64,000 nt of DNA from positions 1 to 64,000 of the forward strand of contig CAMHAH010000005.1 in assembly GCA_946183365.1 (NCBI GenBank), written 5' to 3'. Numbering within the stretch: the first letter of the stretch is position 1; every line of letters starts with the position of its first letter. Below the pieces are notes generated by a model. The model was given only the letters and a program-made list of their open reading frames with translations, had not been told where the DNA came from and ran no database searches. Below, piece by piece: positions 52,396 through 60,501 of the stretch. Origin of the DNA: an uncultured Clostridia bacterium (lineage in GTDB: Bacteria; Bacillota; Clostridia; Oscillospirales; Acutalibacteraceae). The position numbers were made by a program, and so were the translations under genes.

Positions 52396-53361
52396 ATGGA
52401 AAACGAAAGAAAAAGATTTAGATTTGAAATATTACTCGAAAGATACTTTACTAATTTTCACCGTATATTGCTGACTAATCTGATTTTTGCGGTTCCGTCA
52501 GCGATTATATTTGCCGCGTTTTATTTCTTGAATACTTCTTTGTTTCAAGGCTCTGTCAGTATTCCTGTTGTATTATTGGCGATAATACCTCTGTTTCCGT
52601 TTTTCGCGGGAGTAGTGATGGTATGCAGGAATATTGCCAGAGGCGATGAGGACGTTCATGTTTTCAGCAACTTTGTATTTGCCGTTAAGACTAATTTTCT
52701 GAGCTTTCTGCTCCACGGAGTTGTGGTATATCTTATAGCGTTGTTCAGCTTCTTCTCGATATCGCTGTATGTTTCTATGCTTTCTCAAAGCTGGATCTTT
52801 TATGCTCTGCTGTTTTTCTGCATTATCATTGTACTGTTCCTGACGTACACGGTGTTTTATATACCGCTTATGAATATCACATACGATCTGCCGCTGAGAT
52901 ATGTATATAAAAACAGTTTTTTGATGTCCTTCGGTGAGTTTAAAAACAACTTTTTCGCTACATTGGCGTTAGCTGTAGTTCTCGGTATATGCTTTACTAT
53001 CACCGCCTTCGCACGTTCCGAAACCGTTCTCGTTATCATGCTGTCTGTCATGTGGGCTGTTTTTGTTCCCGCTACCTGCACATTCATGATCGTTTTCTTT
53101 ATCTATGACGGAATGATTAAGATAATCCGTGATAAGGACGATCTCAGTAAAGAGCTGTCAAAGTCGATAGATAAGAGCCTCGCTGAGCGACAGAAAGTAA
53201 ATAACAGCACAGATAGGGAAGAGGATTTCTCTGATATAGATATAGATTCTCTTAAGGATACCGACGATTATATCTTCCACAACGGAAGGATGGTCAAGCA
53301 GAGCACGCTTCTGCGTATGCTGAAAGAAAAGGAACAGGGTGAGAGTAAGGATGAAAAGTAA
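52396..53361 (+). CDS. YesL/DUF624-like membrane protein
   Basis: A 321-residue protein. Residues 1-245 hold about six helices with spacing like YesL/DUF624 proteins (RILLTNLIFAVPSAIIF, FFAGVVMVCRNIARGDEDV, FLLHGVVVYLIALFSFF). From 245 on the chain is hydrophilic and acidic (EEDFSDIDIDSLKDTDDYIFHNGRMVKQSTLLRML). Function of the family is unclear; near carbohydrate genes it has been linked to sugar transport. It follows the SpoIIM-like gene by 18 bp and overlaps the next gene. Confidence 0.65.
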   Translation: MENERKRFRFEILLERYFTNFHRILLTNLIFAVPSAIIFAAFYFLNTSLFQGSVSIPVVLLAIIPLFPFFAGVVMVCRNIARGDEDVHVFSNFVFAVKTNFLSFLLHGVVVYLIALFSFFSISLYVSMLSQSWIFYALLFFCIIIVLFLTYTVFYIPLMNITYDLPLRYVYKNSFLMSFGEFKNNFFATLALAVVLGICFTITAFARSETVLVIMLSVMWAVFVPATCTFMIVFFIYDGMIKIIRDKDDLSKELSKSIDKSLAERQKVNNSTDREEDFSDIDIDSLKDTDDYIFHNGRMVKQSTLLRMLKEKEQGESKDEK

Positions 53362-53989
53362 GGCTCTTATAGTTGTCGGTCTTGCCGCGGTCATCGCGGC
53401 GACCACCGGTGTAGCGTTTGCATCTAACAGCAATTCACATCCGAGAGGCGCTGACAGCGATCCTGTCGCAACGGTCGCTCAAGGTGAACCTGTTAATGAT
53501 AACGGCTCCGTAAAAAACAACTCTTATACAGAAACTCAAATGATCATTGATAGCTCCGATACTTCTGTTTCAGACAACGTGACCGAGAACGATATCTCCG
53601 CTACGACCGCTGCTGAATCTACTGTTGCCGAACGGCAGACAAGCGAGACGACCTCTGACGGCTATTCGTTCAATATCCTTCCGAACGCTACATATAAGAT
53701 CCAGAGGGTGTTGGATCGTTCGACGGGTGAAGAACAGTTACCTCAGGTGGTTTTCGGCAAGTATTACAGCTCGTGTTATCTCACTTTATATAACAACTGT
53801 ACCGCTGAGATCTGCCTCAATCCTTCGTCGGGAGCGTCTGAAACCGGCAGTTATTCCATATACAACAATATCATGTATGTCGATTTCGGTAAGGACAGGC
53901 TTGCGGAATATAATGTCGTGTATAACGATGAAAATACCGTTAATTATATAATCGTTCCTTCGGGTGAATATGACGTATATTTCGGTTGA
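53351..53989 (+). CDS. Small secreted protein of unknown function
   Basis: A 212-residue protein. Signal peptide KSKALIVVGLAAVIAATTGVAFA (1-24), a Ser/Thr/Asp-rich spacer to about 105, then a compact beta-rich domain (ATYKIQRVLDRSTGEEQLPQVVFGKYYSSCYLTLYNNCTAEICLNPS) of the lipocalin-like type seen in the protein at 56085. ATG 53351 is chosen with GGGTGAG upstream; GTG 53339 is an alternative and would put four residues before the signal peptide. It overlaps the preceding gene by 11 bp. Terminator at 54008. Confidence 0.65.
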   Translation: MKSKALIVVGLAAVIAATTGVAFASNSNSHPRGADSDPVATVAQGEPVNDNGSVKNNSYTETQMIIDSSDTSVSDNVTENDISATTAAESTVAERQTSETTSDGYSFNILPNATYKIQRVLDRSTGEEQLPQVVFGKYYSSCYLTLYNNCTAEICLNPSSGASETGSYSIYNNIMYVDFGKDRLAEYNVVYNDENTVNYIIVPSGEYDVYFG

Positions 53990-54007
53990 TAGAATTTTTT
54001 ATTGAAA

Positions 54008-54036
54008 AACGCGGGTATCGTTTTGATACCCGCGTT
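54008..54036. terminator. Bidirectional terminator between convergent genes
   Basis: Ten-bp stem CGCGGGTATC/GATACCCGCG with a short loop, flanked by A-runs and T-rich sequence. Confidence 0.85.
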
Positions 54037-54054
54037 GATTATTATACTCGATAA

Positions 54055-55773
54055 TTATTTAAGATAAGCGTTCATATCCTCGGATATCTTATCAGTGATA
54101 TCCTGAGCTTGCTGAGCGTTCTCTCCGATAGCTGTTATATAGATCTTGATCTTAGGCTCTGTGCCTGAAGGTCTTACTATAGCGCAGTGACCGCCCTCGG
54201 TTGTGTAAGAGAGGACATTTGACTTAGGCAGGTCAATAGCTTCCTTAGCGCCGGTGATAAGGTCAGTAGCGACCTTTTGATCGTAATCAGCGATCGCGAC
54301 TACGGGATAACCCGCGATAGTCTTAGGAGCGTTGTTTCTGAGACCGTCCATGATCTCAGCCATCTTCTGCATACCCGCCGCTCCGTCAAAGTAGAAGTTG
54401 AGGGTGGTGTTGAGATAATGACCGTATTCCTTGTAAATGCCTTCAATAACATCAACGAGAGACCTACCCTGCTTCTTATAATAAGCCGCCATCTCACAGA
54501 TGAGCATAGAGGCTACAACAGCGTCTTTATCTCTTACATATGAACCGGTGAGATAACCGCAGCTCTCTTCAAAGCCGAATACAAAGCGATCTTCTTCGCC
54601 TTTCTTCTCAAGACCGAGAATAACTTCGCCGATGTATTTAAATCCTGTAAGAACGTTTTTAAGCTCACAATCATACTTCTTGCATATAGCTTCAATGATC
54701 TTTGTAGTAACTATGGTTTTTACTACGATGGGCTTCTCGGGCAGAGTACCGTTTGCCTTGCGGCAAGAGAGTATATATTCGGTCAGCATAGCGCCGATCT
54801 CGTTGCCTGTATATAAGCGATAGGTACCGTCGGCTCTTCTTGCGGCGATACTTACACGGTCTGAGTCGGGATCGGTAGCGAGCAGAAGCTCGGCGTTTGT
54901 CTTTTCACAAAGCTCCAGACCTTTTTCAAGCGCTTCAGTAAGCTCGGGATTAGGGAAGGGACAGGTCGTGAAATTGCCGTCGGGGTTCTCCTGTTCCTTG
55001 ACTACGTTTACATTCTCAACACCAATATCGGAGAGAACTCGTCTGACGAGCTTATTACCCGCGCCGTTAAGAGGTGTGTAAACGATATTAAGATCCGAAC
55101 CCTTGCAGATACCGGCGTTTACCTGGCGTTTCTCTACCTCAGCGACATACTCGTCAAATACGCTGTCCTTAACATATTCGATGGAACCGTTCTTAACCGC
55201 TTCGTCAAAATCACAAAGCTTAACGTCATCGAATACATCGAGAGATTGGATCTCATCGAATACCATGCCCGCGGCTACGTCTGTCATCTGACAGCCGTCC
55301 TCGCCGTATGCCTTATAACCGTTATACTTAGCGGGGTTGTGGCTCGCTGTGATCATAATACCCGCGGCGCAGTGAAGATTTCGAACCAAGTAGCTGAGCA
55401 CAGGCGTAGGCTCGAGCTCCTCTGAAATATATGCCTTGAGGCCGTTTGCTGCTAAAACGCGGGCAGCCTCTATTTTGAACAGATCGGAATTTATACGTGA
55501 ATCGTGAGAGATAGCTACCGCGGCGCCTTCTCCGTATTTTTTCTTGACGTAATTCGCAAGCCCCTGAGTAGCGTGACGAACCACATAAATGTTCATTCTG
55601 TTGATGCCCGCGCCCAGTACGCCTCTCAATCCTGCGGTACCGAAGGTAAGGGGAGTATAAAAACGCTCATAGATAGCGTCGTTATCGCCTTTGATATCAA
55701 GAAGTTCCTTTGCTACCTCAGGATCCTCAGTCGCTTTGCTGAGCCATTCGTTATAAATCTTAATATAATCCAT
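54055..55773 (-). CDS. Phosphoglucomutase/phosphomannomutase family enzyme
   Basis: A 572-residue alpha-D-phosphohexomutase. Motifs in order: GLRGVLGAGINRMN, the phosphoserine loop MITASHNPAKYNGYKAYGEDG, metal loop ATDPDSDRVS, sugar loop FGFEESCGYLTG, and the phosphate loop VRPSGTEPKIKIY. PgcA/Pgm2-like in length, interconverting glucose 1- and 6-phosphate for glycan synthesis. ATG 55773 is chosen because GGGTGAT precedes it; a GTG at 55785 overlaps that site. Confidence 0.95.
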   Translation of the reverse strand: MDYIKIYNEWLSKATEDPEVAKELLDIKGDNDAIYERFYTPLTFGTAGLRGVLGAGINRMNIYVVRHATQGLANYVKKKYGEGAAVAISHDSRINSDLFKIEAARVLAANGLKAYISEELEPTPVLSYLVRNLHCAAGIMITASHNPAKYNGYKAYGEDGCQMTDVAAGMVFDEIQSLDVFDDVKLCDFDEAVKNGSIEYVKDSVFDEYVAEVEKRQVNAGICKGSDLNIVYTPLNGAGNKLVRRVLSDIGVENVNVVKEQENPDGNFTTCPFPNPELTEALEKGLELCEKTNAELLLATDPDSDRVSIAARRADGTYRLYTGNEIGAMLTEYILSCRKANGTLPEKPIVVKTIVTTKIIEAICKKYDCELKNVLTGFKYIGEVILGLEKKGEEDRFVFGFEESCGYLTGSYVRDKDAVVASMLICEMAAYYKKQGRSLVDVIEGIYKEYGHYLNTTLNFYFDGAAGMQKMAEIMDGLRNNAPKTIAGYPVVAIADYDQKVATDLITGAKEAIDLPKSNVLSYTTEGGHCAIVRPSGTEPKIKIYITAIGENAQQAQDITDKISEDMNAYLK

Positions 55774-55989
55774 AAAATCACCCACATGAATTTGAATTAG
55801 TATTAAATACCGTTAATATAATAACATAATATAGTGTTGTTTACAATATTATTATGTCATATTTATTGATTTCATCCAATAATAATCCAATGTATCTATA
55901 TGAAATTATTAATCTGTTTTATAGTATAGTTATCAAAAATTATTCGGATGTCATATTATTATCTAAACTTTATATGTAACAAAGAATAC

Positions 55990-56059
55990 TTGATTTATTC
56001 ATAATATTGTAGTATTATAAATAAAGTTAGATTGCGATAGTTTATTAATCTGATATTAT
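55990..56059 (+). promoter_or_regulatory. Two tandem SigA-type promoters
   Basis: Promoter 1: TTGATT (55990), 17 bp, TATTAT (56013-56018). Promoter 2: TTGCGA (56032), 16 bp, TATTAT (56054-56059). Both -10 elements are part of a repeated TATTATAAATAA. They lie 26-67 bp before ATG 56085. The remainder of 55774-56084 is AT-rich with nothing else recognised. Confidence 0.5.
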
Positions 56060-56084
56060 AAATAATGATTGGGAGGTAATATGA

Positions 56085-57167
56085 ATGGAAGAGAATAAGA
56101 TTCCCGAAACAGCCGAGCAAGAGAATACCGAAGCTCAGGTCGAGGAGGCAGCTGCTGAAGCGGTTGAAGAAGCTGCGGTTGATACCGGTGCTCAAACAGC
56201 GGAAGTACAGATCAATGAGATCGCCTCTGAAACCGCAGAAGAAGAAATCGTATCTGATGATGCTCAAGAGTCTGCTGAAGCTCAGGCTGAGGCAACTGAT
56301 GACACTAATGAGGATACAGAGGTAAAAGCAGAGGACGCTGCCGAGACCGTAGTCGAATCAGAGACTATCGAGGCGTTTGACGAAAGCGAAGAGACCCTTC
56401 CTGAGAATCTCGAATACGGTATCGAAGAGCAGGAAGAACAGAAGAAGCGTTTTCCGCTTCAGATCCCTGTGATTGTCGCCGCTTGTATCCTTGTGGTTGC
56501 TCTTTTGGGTTATTTTTTGTTTACAGGCTTCATACTCAAAGAGCCTGAGGGTGTTACATGGTCTACCGAGGTCGACGGAGCTACATATTACTTTGAATTT
56601 AAGAACAACAATGTATTCAAAGCGTATGTAGGTAGCGTAGAGATAGACAGCACTTATCAGAAGACAAAGAGCGACAGCGGTAATACGCTTACAGTTGGTA
56701 CAAACGTAGGTAATTTCTACAGTGGTTCGCCTGCTACATACAAGATCACCGGTTCAAGGATCCTCGGTAATCAGGTAATGGAATACTCTTACGGCGAGGG
56801 ATATGATTTCTCTGTAAAACAGGCAAGCAGAAAAGAAGTCAATCTTGACCTTCCTAAGGATTTTGTCCCCGATAACGATATTATCGGCACATGGGTATTC
56901 CGGTATTACGGCTACGATATCTATAAGGTCACATTCAACGATAACGGTTCTATGAAGCTGCAGATGATACAGGACGGTATCACATATAACGGTACTTATA
57001 CTATCGATGGTGATAATATCAACTTCACCTATTATGTATCAGACAGCGTTGCCGCTCCTCTGCAGTACAGCGTCAACGGCGATACGCTCACCTTCCTCGG
57101 CGCTACCTTTGTACGCGAGGGCAGCGAGGCTACGGTCGATCAGCAGTTACAGGTACCCACAAATTAA
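56085..57167 (+). CDS. Acidic N-terminal, single-pass membrane protein with extracellular lipocalin-like domain
   Basis: A 360-residue protein. Residues 1-120 are extremely acidic and Ala/Glu-rich (no order predicted), 122-145 form one membrane helix (FPLQIPVIVAACILVVALLGYFLF), and the rest is extracellular and beta-rich. Two related repeats can be seen (GVTWSTEVDGATYYFEFKNNNVFKAY and IIGTWVFRYYGYDIYKVTFNDNGSMKL) ending YTIDGDNINFTY, the pattern of small lipocalin-like or DUF5640-type domains. Function unknown. The start is ATG 56085 with GGGAGGT 8 bp upstream; an overlapping ATG at 56081 is out of frame. Confidence 0.7.
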   Translation: MEENKIPETAEQENTEAQVEEAAAEAVEEAAVDTGAQTAEVQINEIASETAEEEIVSDDAQESAEAQAEATDDTNEDTEVKAEDAAETVVESETIEAFDESEETLPENLEYGIEEQEEQKKRFPLQIPVIVAACILVVALLGYFLFTGFILKEPEGVTWSTEVDGATYYFEFKNNNVFKAYVGSVEIDSTYQKTKSDSGNTLTVGTNVGNFYSGSPATYKITGSRILGNQVMEYSYGEGYDFSVKQASRKEVNLDLPKDFVPDNDIIGTWVFRYYGYDIYKVTFNDNGSMKLQMIQDGITYNGTYTIDGDNINFTYYVSDSVAAPLQYSVNGDTLTFLGATFVREGSEATVDQQLQVPTN

Positions 57168-57181
57168 CAGCATTTATAATG

Positions 57182-57209
57182 ATAACCCCCGCTTCAGCGC
57201 GGGGGTTAT
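57182..57209. terminator. Strong hairpin terminator between convergent genes
   Basis: ATAACCCCCGC/GCGGGGGTTAT stem with a 6 nt loop; usable in both directions. Confidence 0.88.
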
Positions 57210-57226
57210 ATATTTGCGCTTTTGTT

Positions 57227-58567
57227 CTAATTACACGATCTGTTCATCATAGCGAGGTCTTTTACATCTACTTTTCCGTCTTTTGAAAGATCGGCAGATA
57301 TTGAATAAACTCCGTTGAAATCAGCTGCTCCTGTTAAATATTCCATCAGAAGTTTAAGATCACGGCTGTTTACGTTGCCTTCTCCGGTGATATCTCCTAT
57401 CACCGATAATTCAAATGTATAGCTGTCGGTGTCAGAGACGAATTCAGCCGTCATCGCGGTACCTATATTGCCGCTTTTCTTTACGTTATCATCGCTGTAT
57501 ACCGTTAATGAGTAACCGGGATAATCTATGTTTGATCTCAGCTTTGCTACTGTAGTTCCCGACGGTATACCGGATATTTTTAATTTATTAAGGTCGATGT
57601 TATATACGCTTGATGATATATGTTTATCAGCGGGTTTATTGTCTGTATCACTTCTGCCTTCGGTAGATGAATTCGGCTTTCGCAGGTCAGTAAAATCTGA
57701 GGTCTTTATTATCAGCCTGTCGCCTGATGTGTTTACCGATATAACCGCTCCGTTATTAGGATAGATAACAGAGACATTACTGCCGGTATTATATTTGCTG
57801 GTTTTTTCTCCTGTTGCTATATCATAACCGTAGATCGTCGTACCGTTCGGACAGTACAGAACTCCGTTGATAACACATGCAGTTTGAGTGTTGTTATCAG
57901 AATACACATCAAACAGATAGTCGCCTTTTGATGTGTATACCGATCCGTAAGAATTGACAATATAGTTGTCGTTGGGTAAGAACAGGGGAGAGGAAACGGA
58001 ATTACTTAGCAGATCAAAGCTGTCGCCTGATATTCGATAAAGCGATTTCTGACAGCTTATATAAGCTCCGTCTCTGTATCCGCAGACAGCGGATGAAATA
58101 TTACTGTTGAAAGAGTATGTCTTAACTAACGAACCAAATAGCGTATACTTTCTGAGCTCTTTTGGATTATTCGGGTTTTCAATGTAAAAGTAATTATTAT
58201 CACAACAGAAATCCGTGTCGTTATACAGCTTTATTCCATAGATGGCAAAGTTATCAAATGTATCGTTGTTTATTGAATAAACATTTACTATGAGCTGATT
58301 ATTAAGTTCATCATTACTAAGAAACAAGAACATTCCGCCGTAGCCGCATACTGCGTCGATCTTTTTATTGAGACTGATATCTATGCTTTTGACGACATCT
58401 GTATATTTTGTTATCGTCGCAGAGAAGCCGTAACATTCGATCATATATGTTCCGCTGTAATCGGTATAACAAAAGTCAGCGGTATTGTTTCGGTTATAAG
58501 CCGTGGCAGATAACGCGGCAAATACTAATATCATAATCAATAATATAACACAAATGAGCTTTTTCAC
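57227..58567 (-). CDS. Secreted dockerin-bearing protein with propeller-like body
   Basis: A 446-residue secreted protein. GTG 58567 is chosen because AAGGCGGTGA precedes it; the product then starts MKKLICVILLIMIL, a signal peptide. The body (30-310) is a run of short beta segments suggestive of a beta-propeller. An extracellular IPSGTTVAKLRS module follows near 345-390, common before dockerins in Ruminococcus. The C-terminus is a type I dockerin with two calcium repeats (GDITGEGNVNSRDL and ADLSKDGKVDVKDL), ending soon after the second. The dockerin should attach it to a cohesin scaffold, consistent with an amylosome-like system. No catalytic residues identified. Confidence 0.85.
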   Translation of the reverse strand: MKKLICVILLIMILVFAALSATAYNRNNTADFCYTDYSGTYMIECYGFSATITKYTDVVKSIDISLNKKIDAVCGYGGMFLFLSNDELNNQLIVNVYSINNDTFDNFAIYGIKLYNDTDFCCDNNYFYIENPNNPKELRKYTLFGSLVKTYSFNSNISSAVCGYRDGAYISCQKSLYRISGDSFDLLSNSVSSPLFLPNDNYIVNSYGSVYTSKGDYLFDVYSDNNTQTACVINGVLYCPNGTTIYGYDIATGEKTSKYNTGSNVSVIYPNNGAVISVNTSGDRLIIKTSDFTDLRKPNSSTEGRSDTDNKPADKHISSSVYNIDLNKLKISGIPSGTTVAKLRSNIDYPGYSLTVYSDDNVKKSGNIGTAMTAEFVSDTDSYTFELSVIGDITGEGNVNSRDLKLLMEYLTGAADFNGVYSISADLSKDGKVDVKDLAMMNRSCN

Positions 58568-58684
58568 GTTATCACCGCCTTTAATCGACATAATTCGACA
58601 TCATGGCTTTATTATACAGGTAAAAAATATATTAATCAAGGAGAATACAGATTAATTATAAATGAATTATTATAATTCGGAGAT

Positions 58685-58752
58685 CTGTCCGCTTGTAATG
58701 AGAAAAGGAGCTGTCAAAAGACAACTCCCTTATTTGTGTGGCGGAAGCGGTG
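58685..58752. repeat. Copy 1 of duplicated tRNA-Ser 3' flank
   Basis: 68 bp nearly identical (one indel, one substitution) to 58912-58980. It holds the tRNA terminator hairpin and the last 14 bp of the tRNA-Ser 3' end, then diverges, so the tRNA body is absent. Confidence 0.85.
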
Positions 58753-58911
58753 TATGTAGCTTGGAATTATGTTACGATAATCTCGTTTGATAACAAAGCT
58801 ATGACATAAGTATACATCTGCGCTCTCCTTAAAATCAGTCCACAGGACTGATTTTACCTTCGGTTTTTCGCGCGGCTCAAACCTCGGCACAGTCGCCTTC
58901 GAATCCCACCG
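58753..58911. other. 159 bp insert with hairpin and inverted tRNA-like T-arm between the duplicated flanks
   Basis: It contains the perfect inverted repeat AAAATCAGTCC/GGACTGATTTT around 58836-58860 and, on the plus strand near 58896-58911, TTCGAATCCCACCGCT, matching the tRNA-Ser T-arm and acceptor end in opposite orientation. No coding potential is convincing. It looks like a dispersed structured repeat or a scar of rearrangement at the tRNA. The remaining 58568-58684 holds no recognised feature. Confidence 0.55.
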
Positions 58912-58980
58912 CTGTCCGCTTGTAATGAGAAAAGGAGCTGTCAAAAAGACAACTCCCTTATTTGTATGGCGGAAGCGGTG
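58912..58980. repeat. Copy 2 of duplicated tRNA-Ser 3' flank
   Basis: 69 bp, the intact copy next to the complete tRNA-Ser; includes its terminator and the 14 bp 3' end of the tRNA. Confidence 0.85.
58930..58961 (-). terminator. Rho-independent terminator of tRNA-Ser
   Basis: Minus strand GGAGTTGTC/GACAGCTCC stem with a T-loop followed by TTTTCTC, just beyond the tRNA CCA end. Confidence 0.75.
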
Positions 58981-59055
58981 GGATTCGAACCCACGAGCCC
59001 GTGAGGACTACCTGATTTCGAGTCAGGCCCGTTATGACCACTTCGATACGCTTCC
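58967..59055 (-). tRNA. tRNA-Ser (CGA)
   Basis: 89 nt class II tRNA. On the minus strand acceptor GGAAGCG pairs with CGCTTCC. The anticodon stem CCTGA/TCAGG carries loop CTCGAAA (anticodon CGA), a long variable arm follows, and the T loop is TTCGAAT. Discriminator G73 and CCA are encoded, as normal for tRNA-Ser. Its 3' end and terminator are duplicated downstream. Confidence 0.95.
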
Positions 59056-59079
59056 GTATATTCTGCTGCAAAGGTTATT

Positions 59080-60207
59080 TTACTTTGTTTTGCTCTGATT
59101 GTCAAGTGTTTCTGTCAAATATGCGATAACGGAGTTTGATACCAAGTAGCCTTTTACAGTTAAAGAAACCGCTTTATCGCTGACTTTGCACAGTCCGTTA
59201 TTTTCTAAAATCTTTGCGGCTGCGATAAGATCATCGCTAATCATTTCGTTATATCTTTTTTTGTATTTCTCGAATATCAAGCCCTCTGATAATCTCAGCG
59301 CAAGCATGATATATTCCTCTTTACTTCCTCCGTCCGGCTCATATTTGATCTCGTTATTATAGAAGTTCTCAAAGTTGTTGCCATAATAGAACCTTTTATT
59401 GCCGATAAAGGAGTGTGCTGAGGGACCTATTCCGAGATATTCTTCATCATGCCAGTAATGCAGGTTGTGACTGCTTTCAAATCCGGGCTTTGAGAAATTA
59501 GAAATCTCATATTGATAATAGCCGAGTTCGTTCAGCTTTTTGACTGTATGCTCATAGATATCCGCTTGTTCATCTTCCGTAAACAGGTTCAGTTTATCCT
59601 TTATATTATAAAACGGAGTGCCTTGCTCAACCTTTAAAATATATGACGAGATATGCTGTACACCGCATGAAGCGCAGAACTCAAGTGTTTTATCGAGAGT
59701 TTCTATAGTTTGTTCGGGTATTGCAAGCATGACATCTAAAGAGATATTATCAAAGCCGCCGCTTTTTGCTCTGTCTACTGTATTTTTTGCGTCATCGCTA
59801 CTATGTCTGCGACCCAGTATTCGCAGCTCCCGGTCGTCGGAGCTTTGTAATCCGATAGACAGTCGATTGAAGCCCGAGCGTCTCAAAGCCGAGAAATCAA
59901 GCTCTGATGTTGACGTCGGATTGACCTCTAATGTGATCTCGGCGTTATCCGTAACTCTAAAACTTTTCATAACACATTCAAGCATCTTTATCAGACGTTC
60001 ATGACCGAGCAGGGAAGGGGTGCCTCCACCGAAATATACGGTATCGACTGTTCTTTTGATCGTCTTGCTCCACTCTGTTGTTTTATTTATTAGTTCATCG
60101 GTATATCTATCGAGTTCGGCTGTGGTCCCGCTTTTGCTAAAAAAACTGCAATAAGCGCATTTTCCGTCACAAAAAGGTATATGGATATAAAGACCTATAC
60201 TGTTCAT
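59080..60207 (-). CDS. hemW: HemW-type radical SAM heme chaperone
   Basis: A 375-residue radical SAM protein with IHIPFCDGKCAYCSF (CxxxCxxC), VYFGGGTPSLL, and LEVNPTSTSE. It is similar to coproporphyrinogen III dehydrogenase HemN, but the short length and sequence fit HemW, which inserts heme into proteins. Many anaerobic Clostridia have it without heme biosynthesis. Its promoter lies at 60335-60363, giving a leader of about 120 nt that contains a hairpin. Confidence 0.9.
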   Translation of the reverse strand: MNSIGLYIHIPFCDGKCAYCSFFSKSGTTAELDRYTDELINKTTEWSKTIKRTVDTVYFGGGTPSLLGHERLIKMLECVMKSFRVTDNAEITLEVNPTSTSELDFSALRRSGFNRLSIGLQSSDDRELRILGRRHSSDDAKNTVDRAKSGGFDNISLDVMLAIPEQTIETLDKTLEFCASCGVQHISSYILKVEQGTPFYNIKDKLNLFTEDEQADIYEHTVKKLNELGYYQYEISNFSKPGFESSHNLHYWHDEEYLGIGPSAHSFIGNKRFYYGNNFENFYNNEIKYEPDGGSKEEYIMLALRLSEGLIFEKYKKRYNEMISDDLIAAAKILENNGLCKVSDKAVSLTVKGYLVSNSVIAYLTETLDNQSKTK

Positions 60208-60256
60208 GTGTTTCTCCTATATAGTAGAATTACCGCAAAAGTTTTATACAAAGGGG

Positions 60257-60284
60257 TGAGGCAGGAACTCGCGTTCCTGCCTCA
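60257..60284. other. Strong 12 bp hairpin in the hemW leader
   Basis: Stem TGAGGCAGGAAC/GTTCCTGCCTCA with loop TCGC and no T-run on either side. It falls in the hemW 5' leader on the minus strand. It may be a regulatory or stabilising element or a small dispersed repeat. Confidence 0.5.
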
Positions 60285-60334
60285 AATTTGGAAGGTATAT
60301 GAAAAAACTTAGATGAATTCTTTGTTGTAATGCT

Positions 60335-60363
60335 ATTTTAATAAATTATAGCAGAATTGTCAA
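60335..60363 (-). promoter_or_regulatory. SigA-type promoter of hemW
   Basis: Minus strand TTGACA, 17 bp, TAAAAT. Confidence 0.65.
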
Positions 60364-60407
60364 GTGCATTTGTATAATTTGACGTAGAAAAAACAGCCTT
60401 AAAGTTG

Positions 60408-60437
60408 TTGACTTTTACCATATAATAATAGTAAAAT
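60408..60437 (+). promoter_or_regulatory. SigA-type promoter of prfC
   Basis: TTGACT, 18 bp, TAAAAT, 65 bp before the TTG start at 60502. The hemW promoter points the other way 45 bp upstream. Confidence 0.6.
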
Positions 60438-60501
60438 TATAACGTATCACTAAAAATGATGTTTTTTTGTAGCATATTGCACTACTATATGGAGGTATAT
60501 A

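Noticed and set aside
58739..58752. Possible second tRNA-Ser
   Set aside because: Only 14 bp of the 3' end is present; the rest of the cloverleaf is missing.
58714..58944. Minus-strand frame with RWDSKATVPRFEPREKPK
   Set aside because: It is a translation of the repeat and tRNA-derived sequence, a known kind of artefact next to tRNA genes.
60299..60316. Five-codon leader peptide (MKKLR) before prfC
   Set aside because: It lies upstream of the predicted prfC promoter and has no attenuator behind it.
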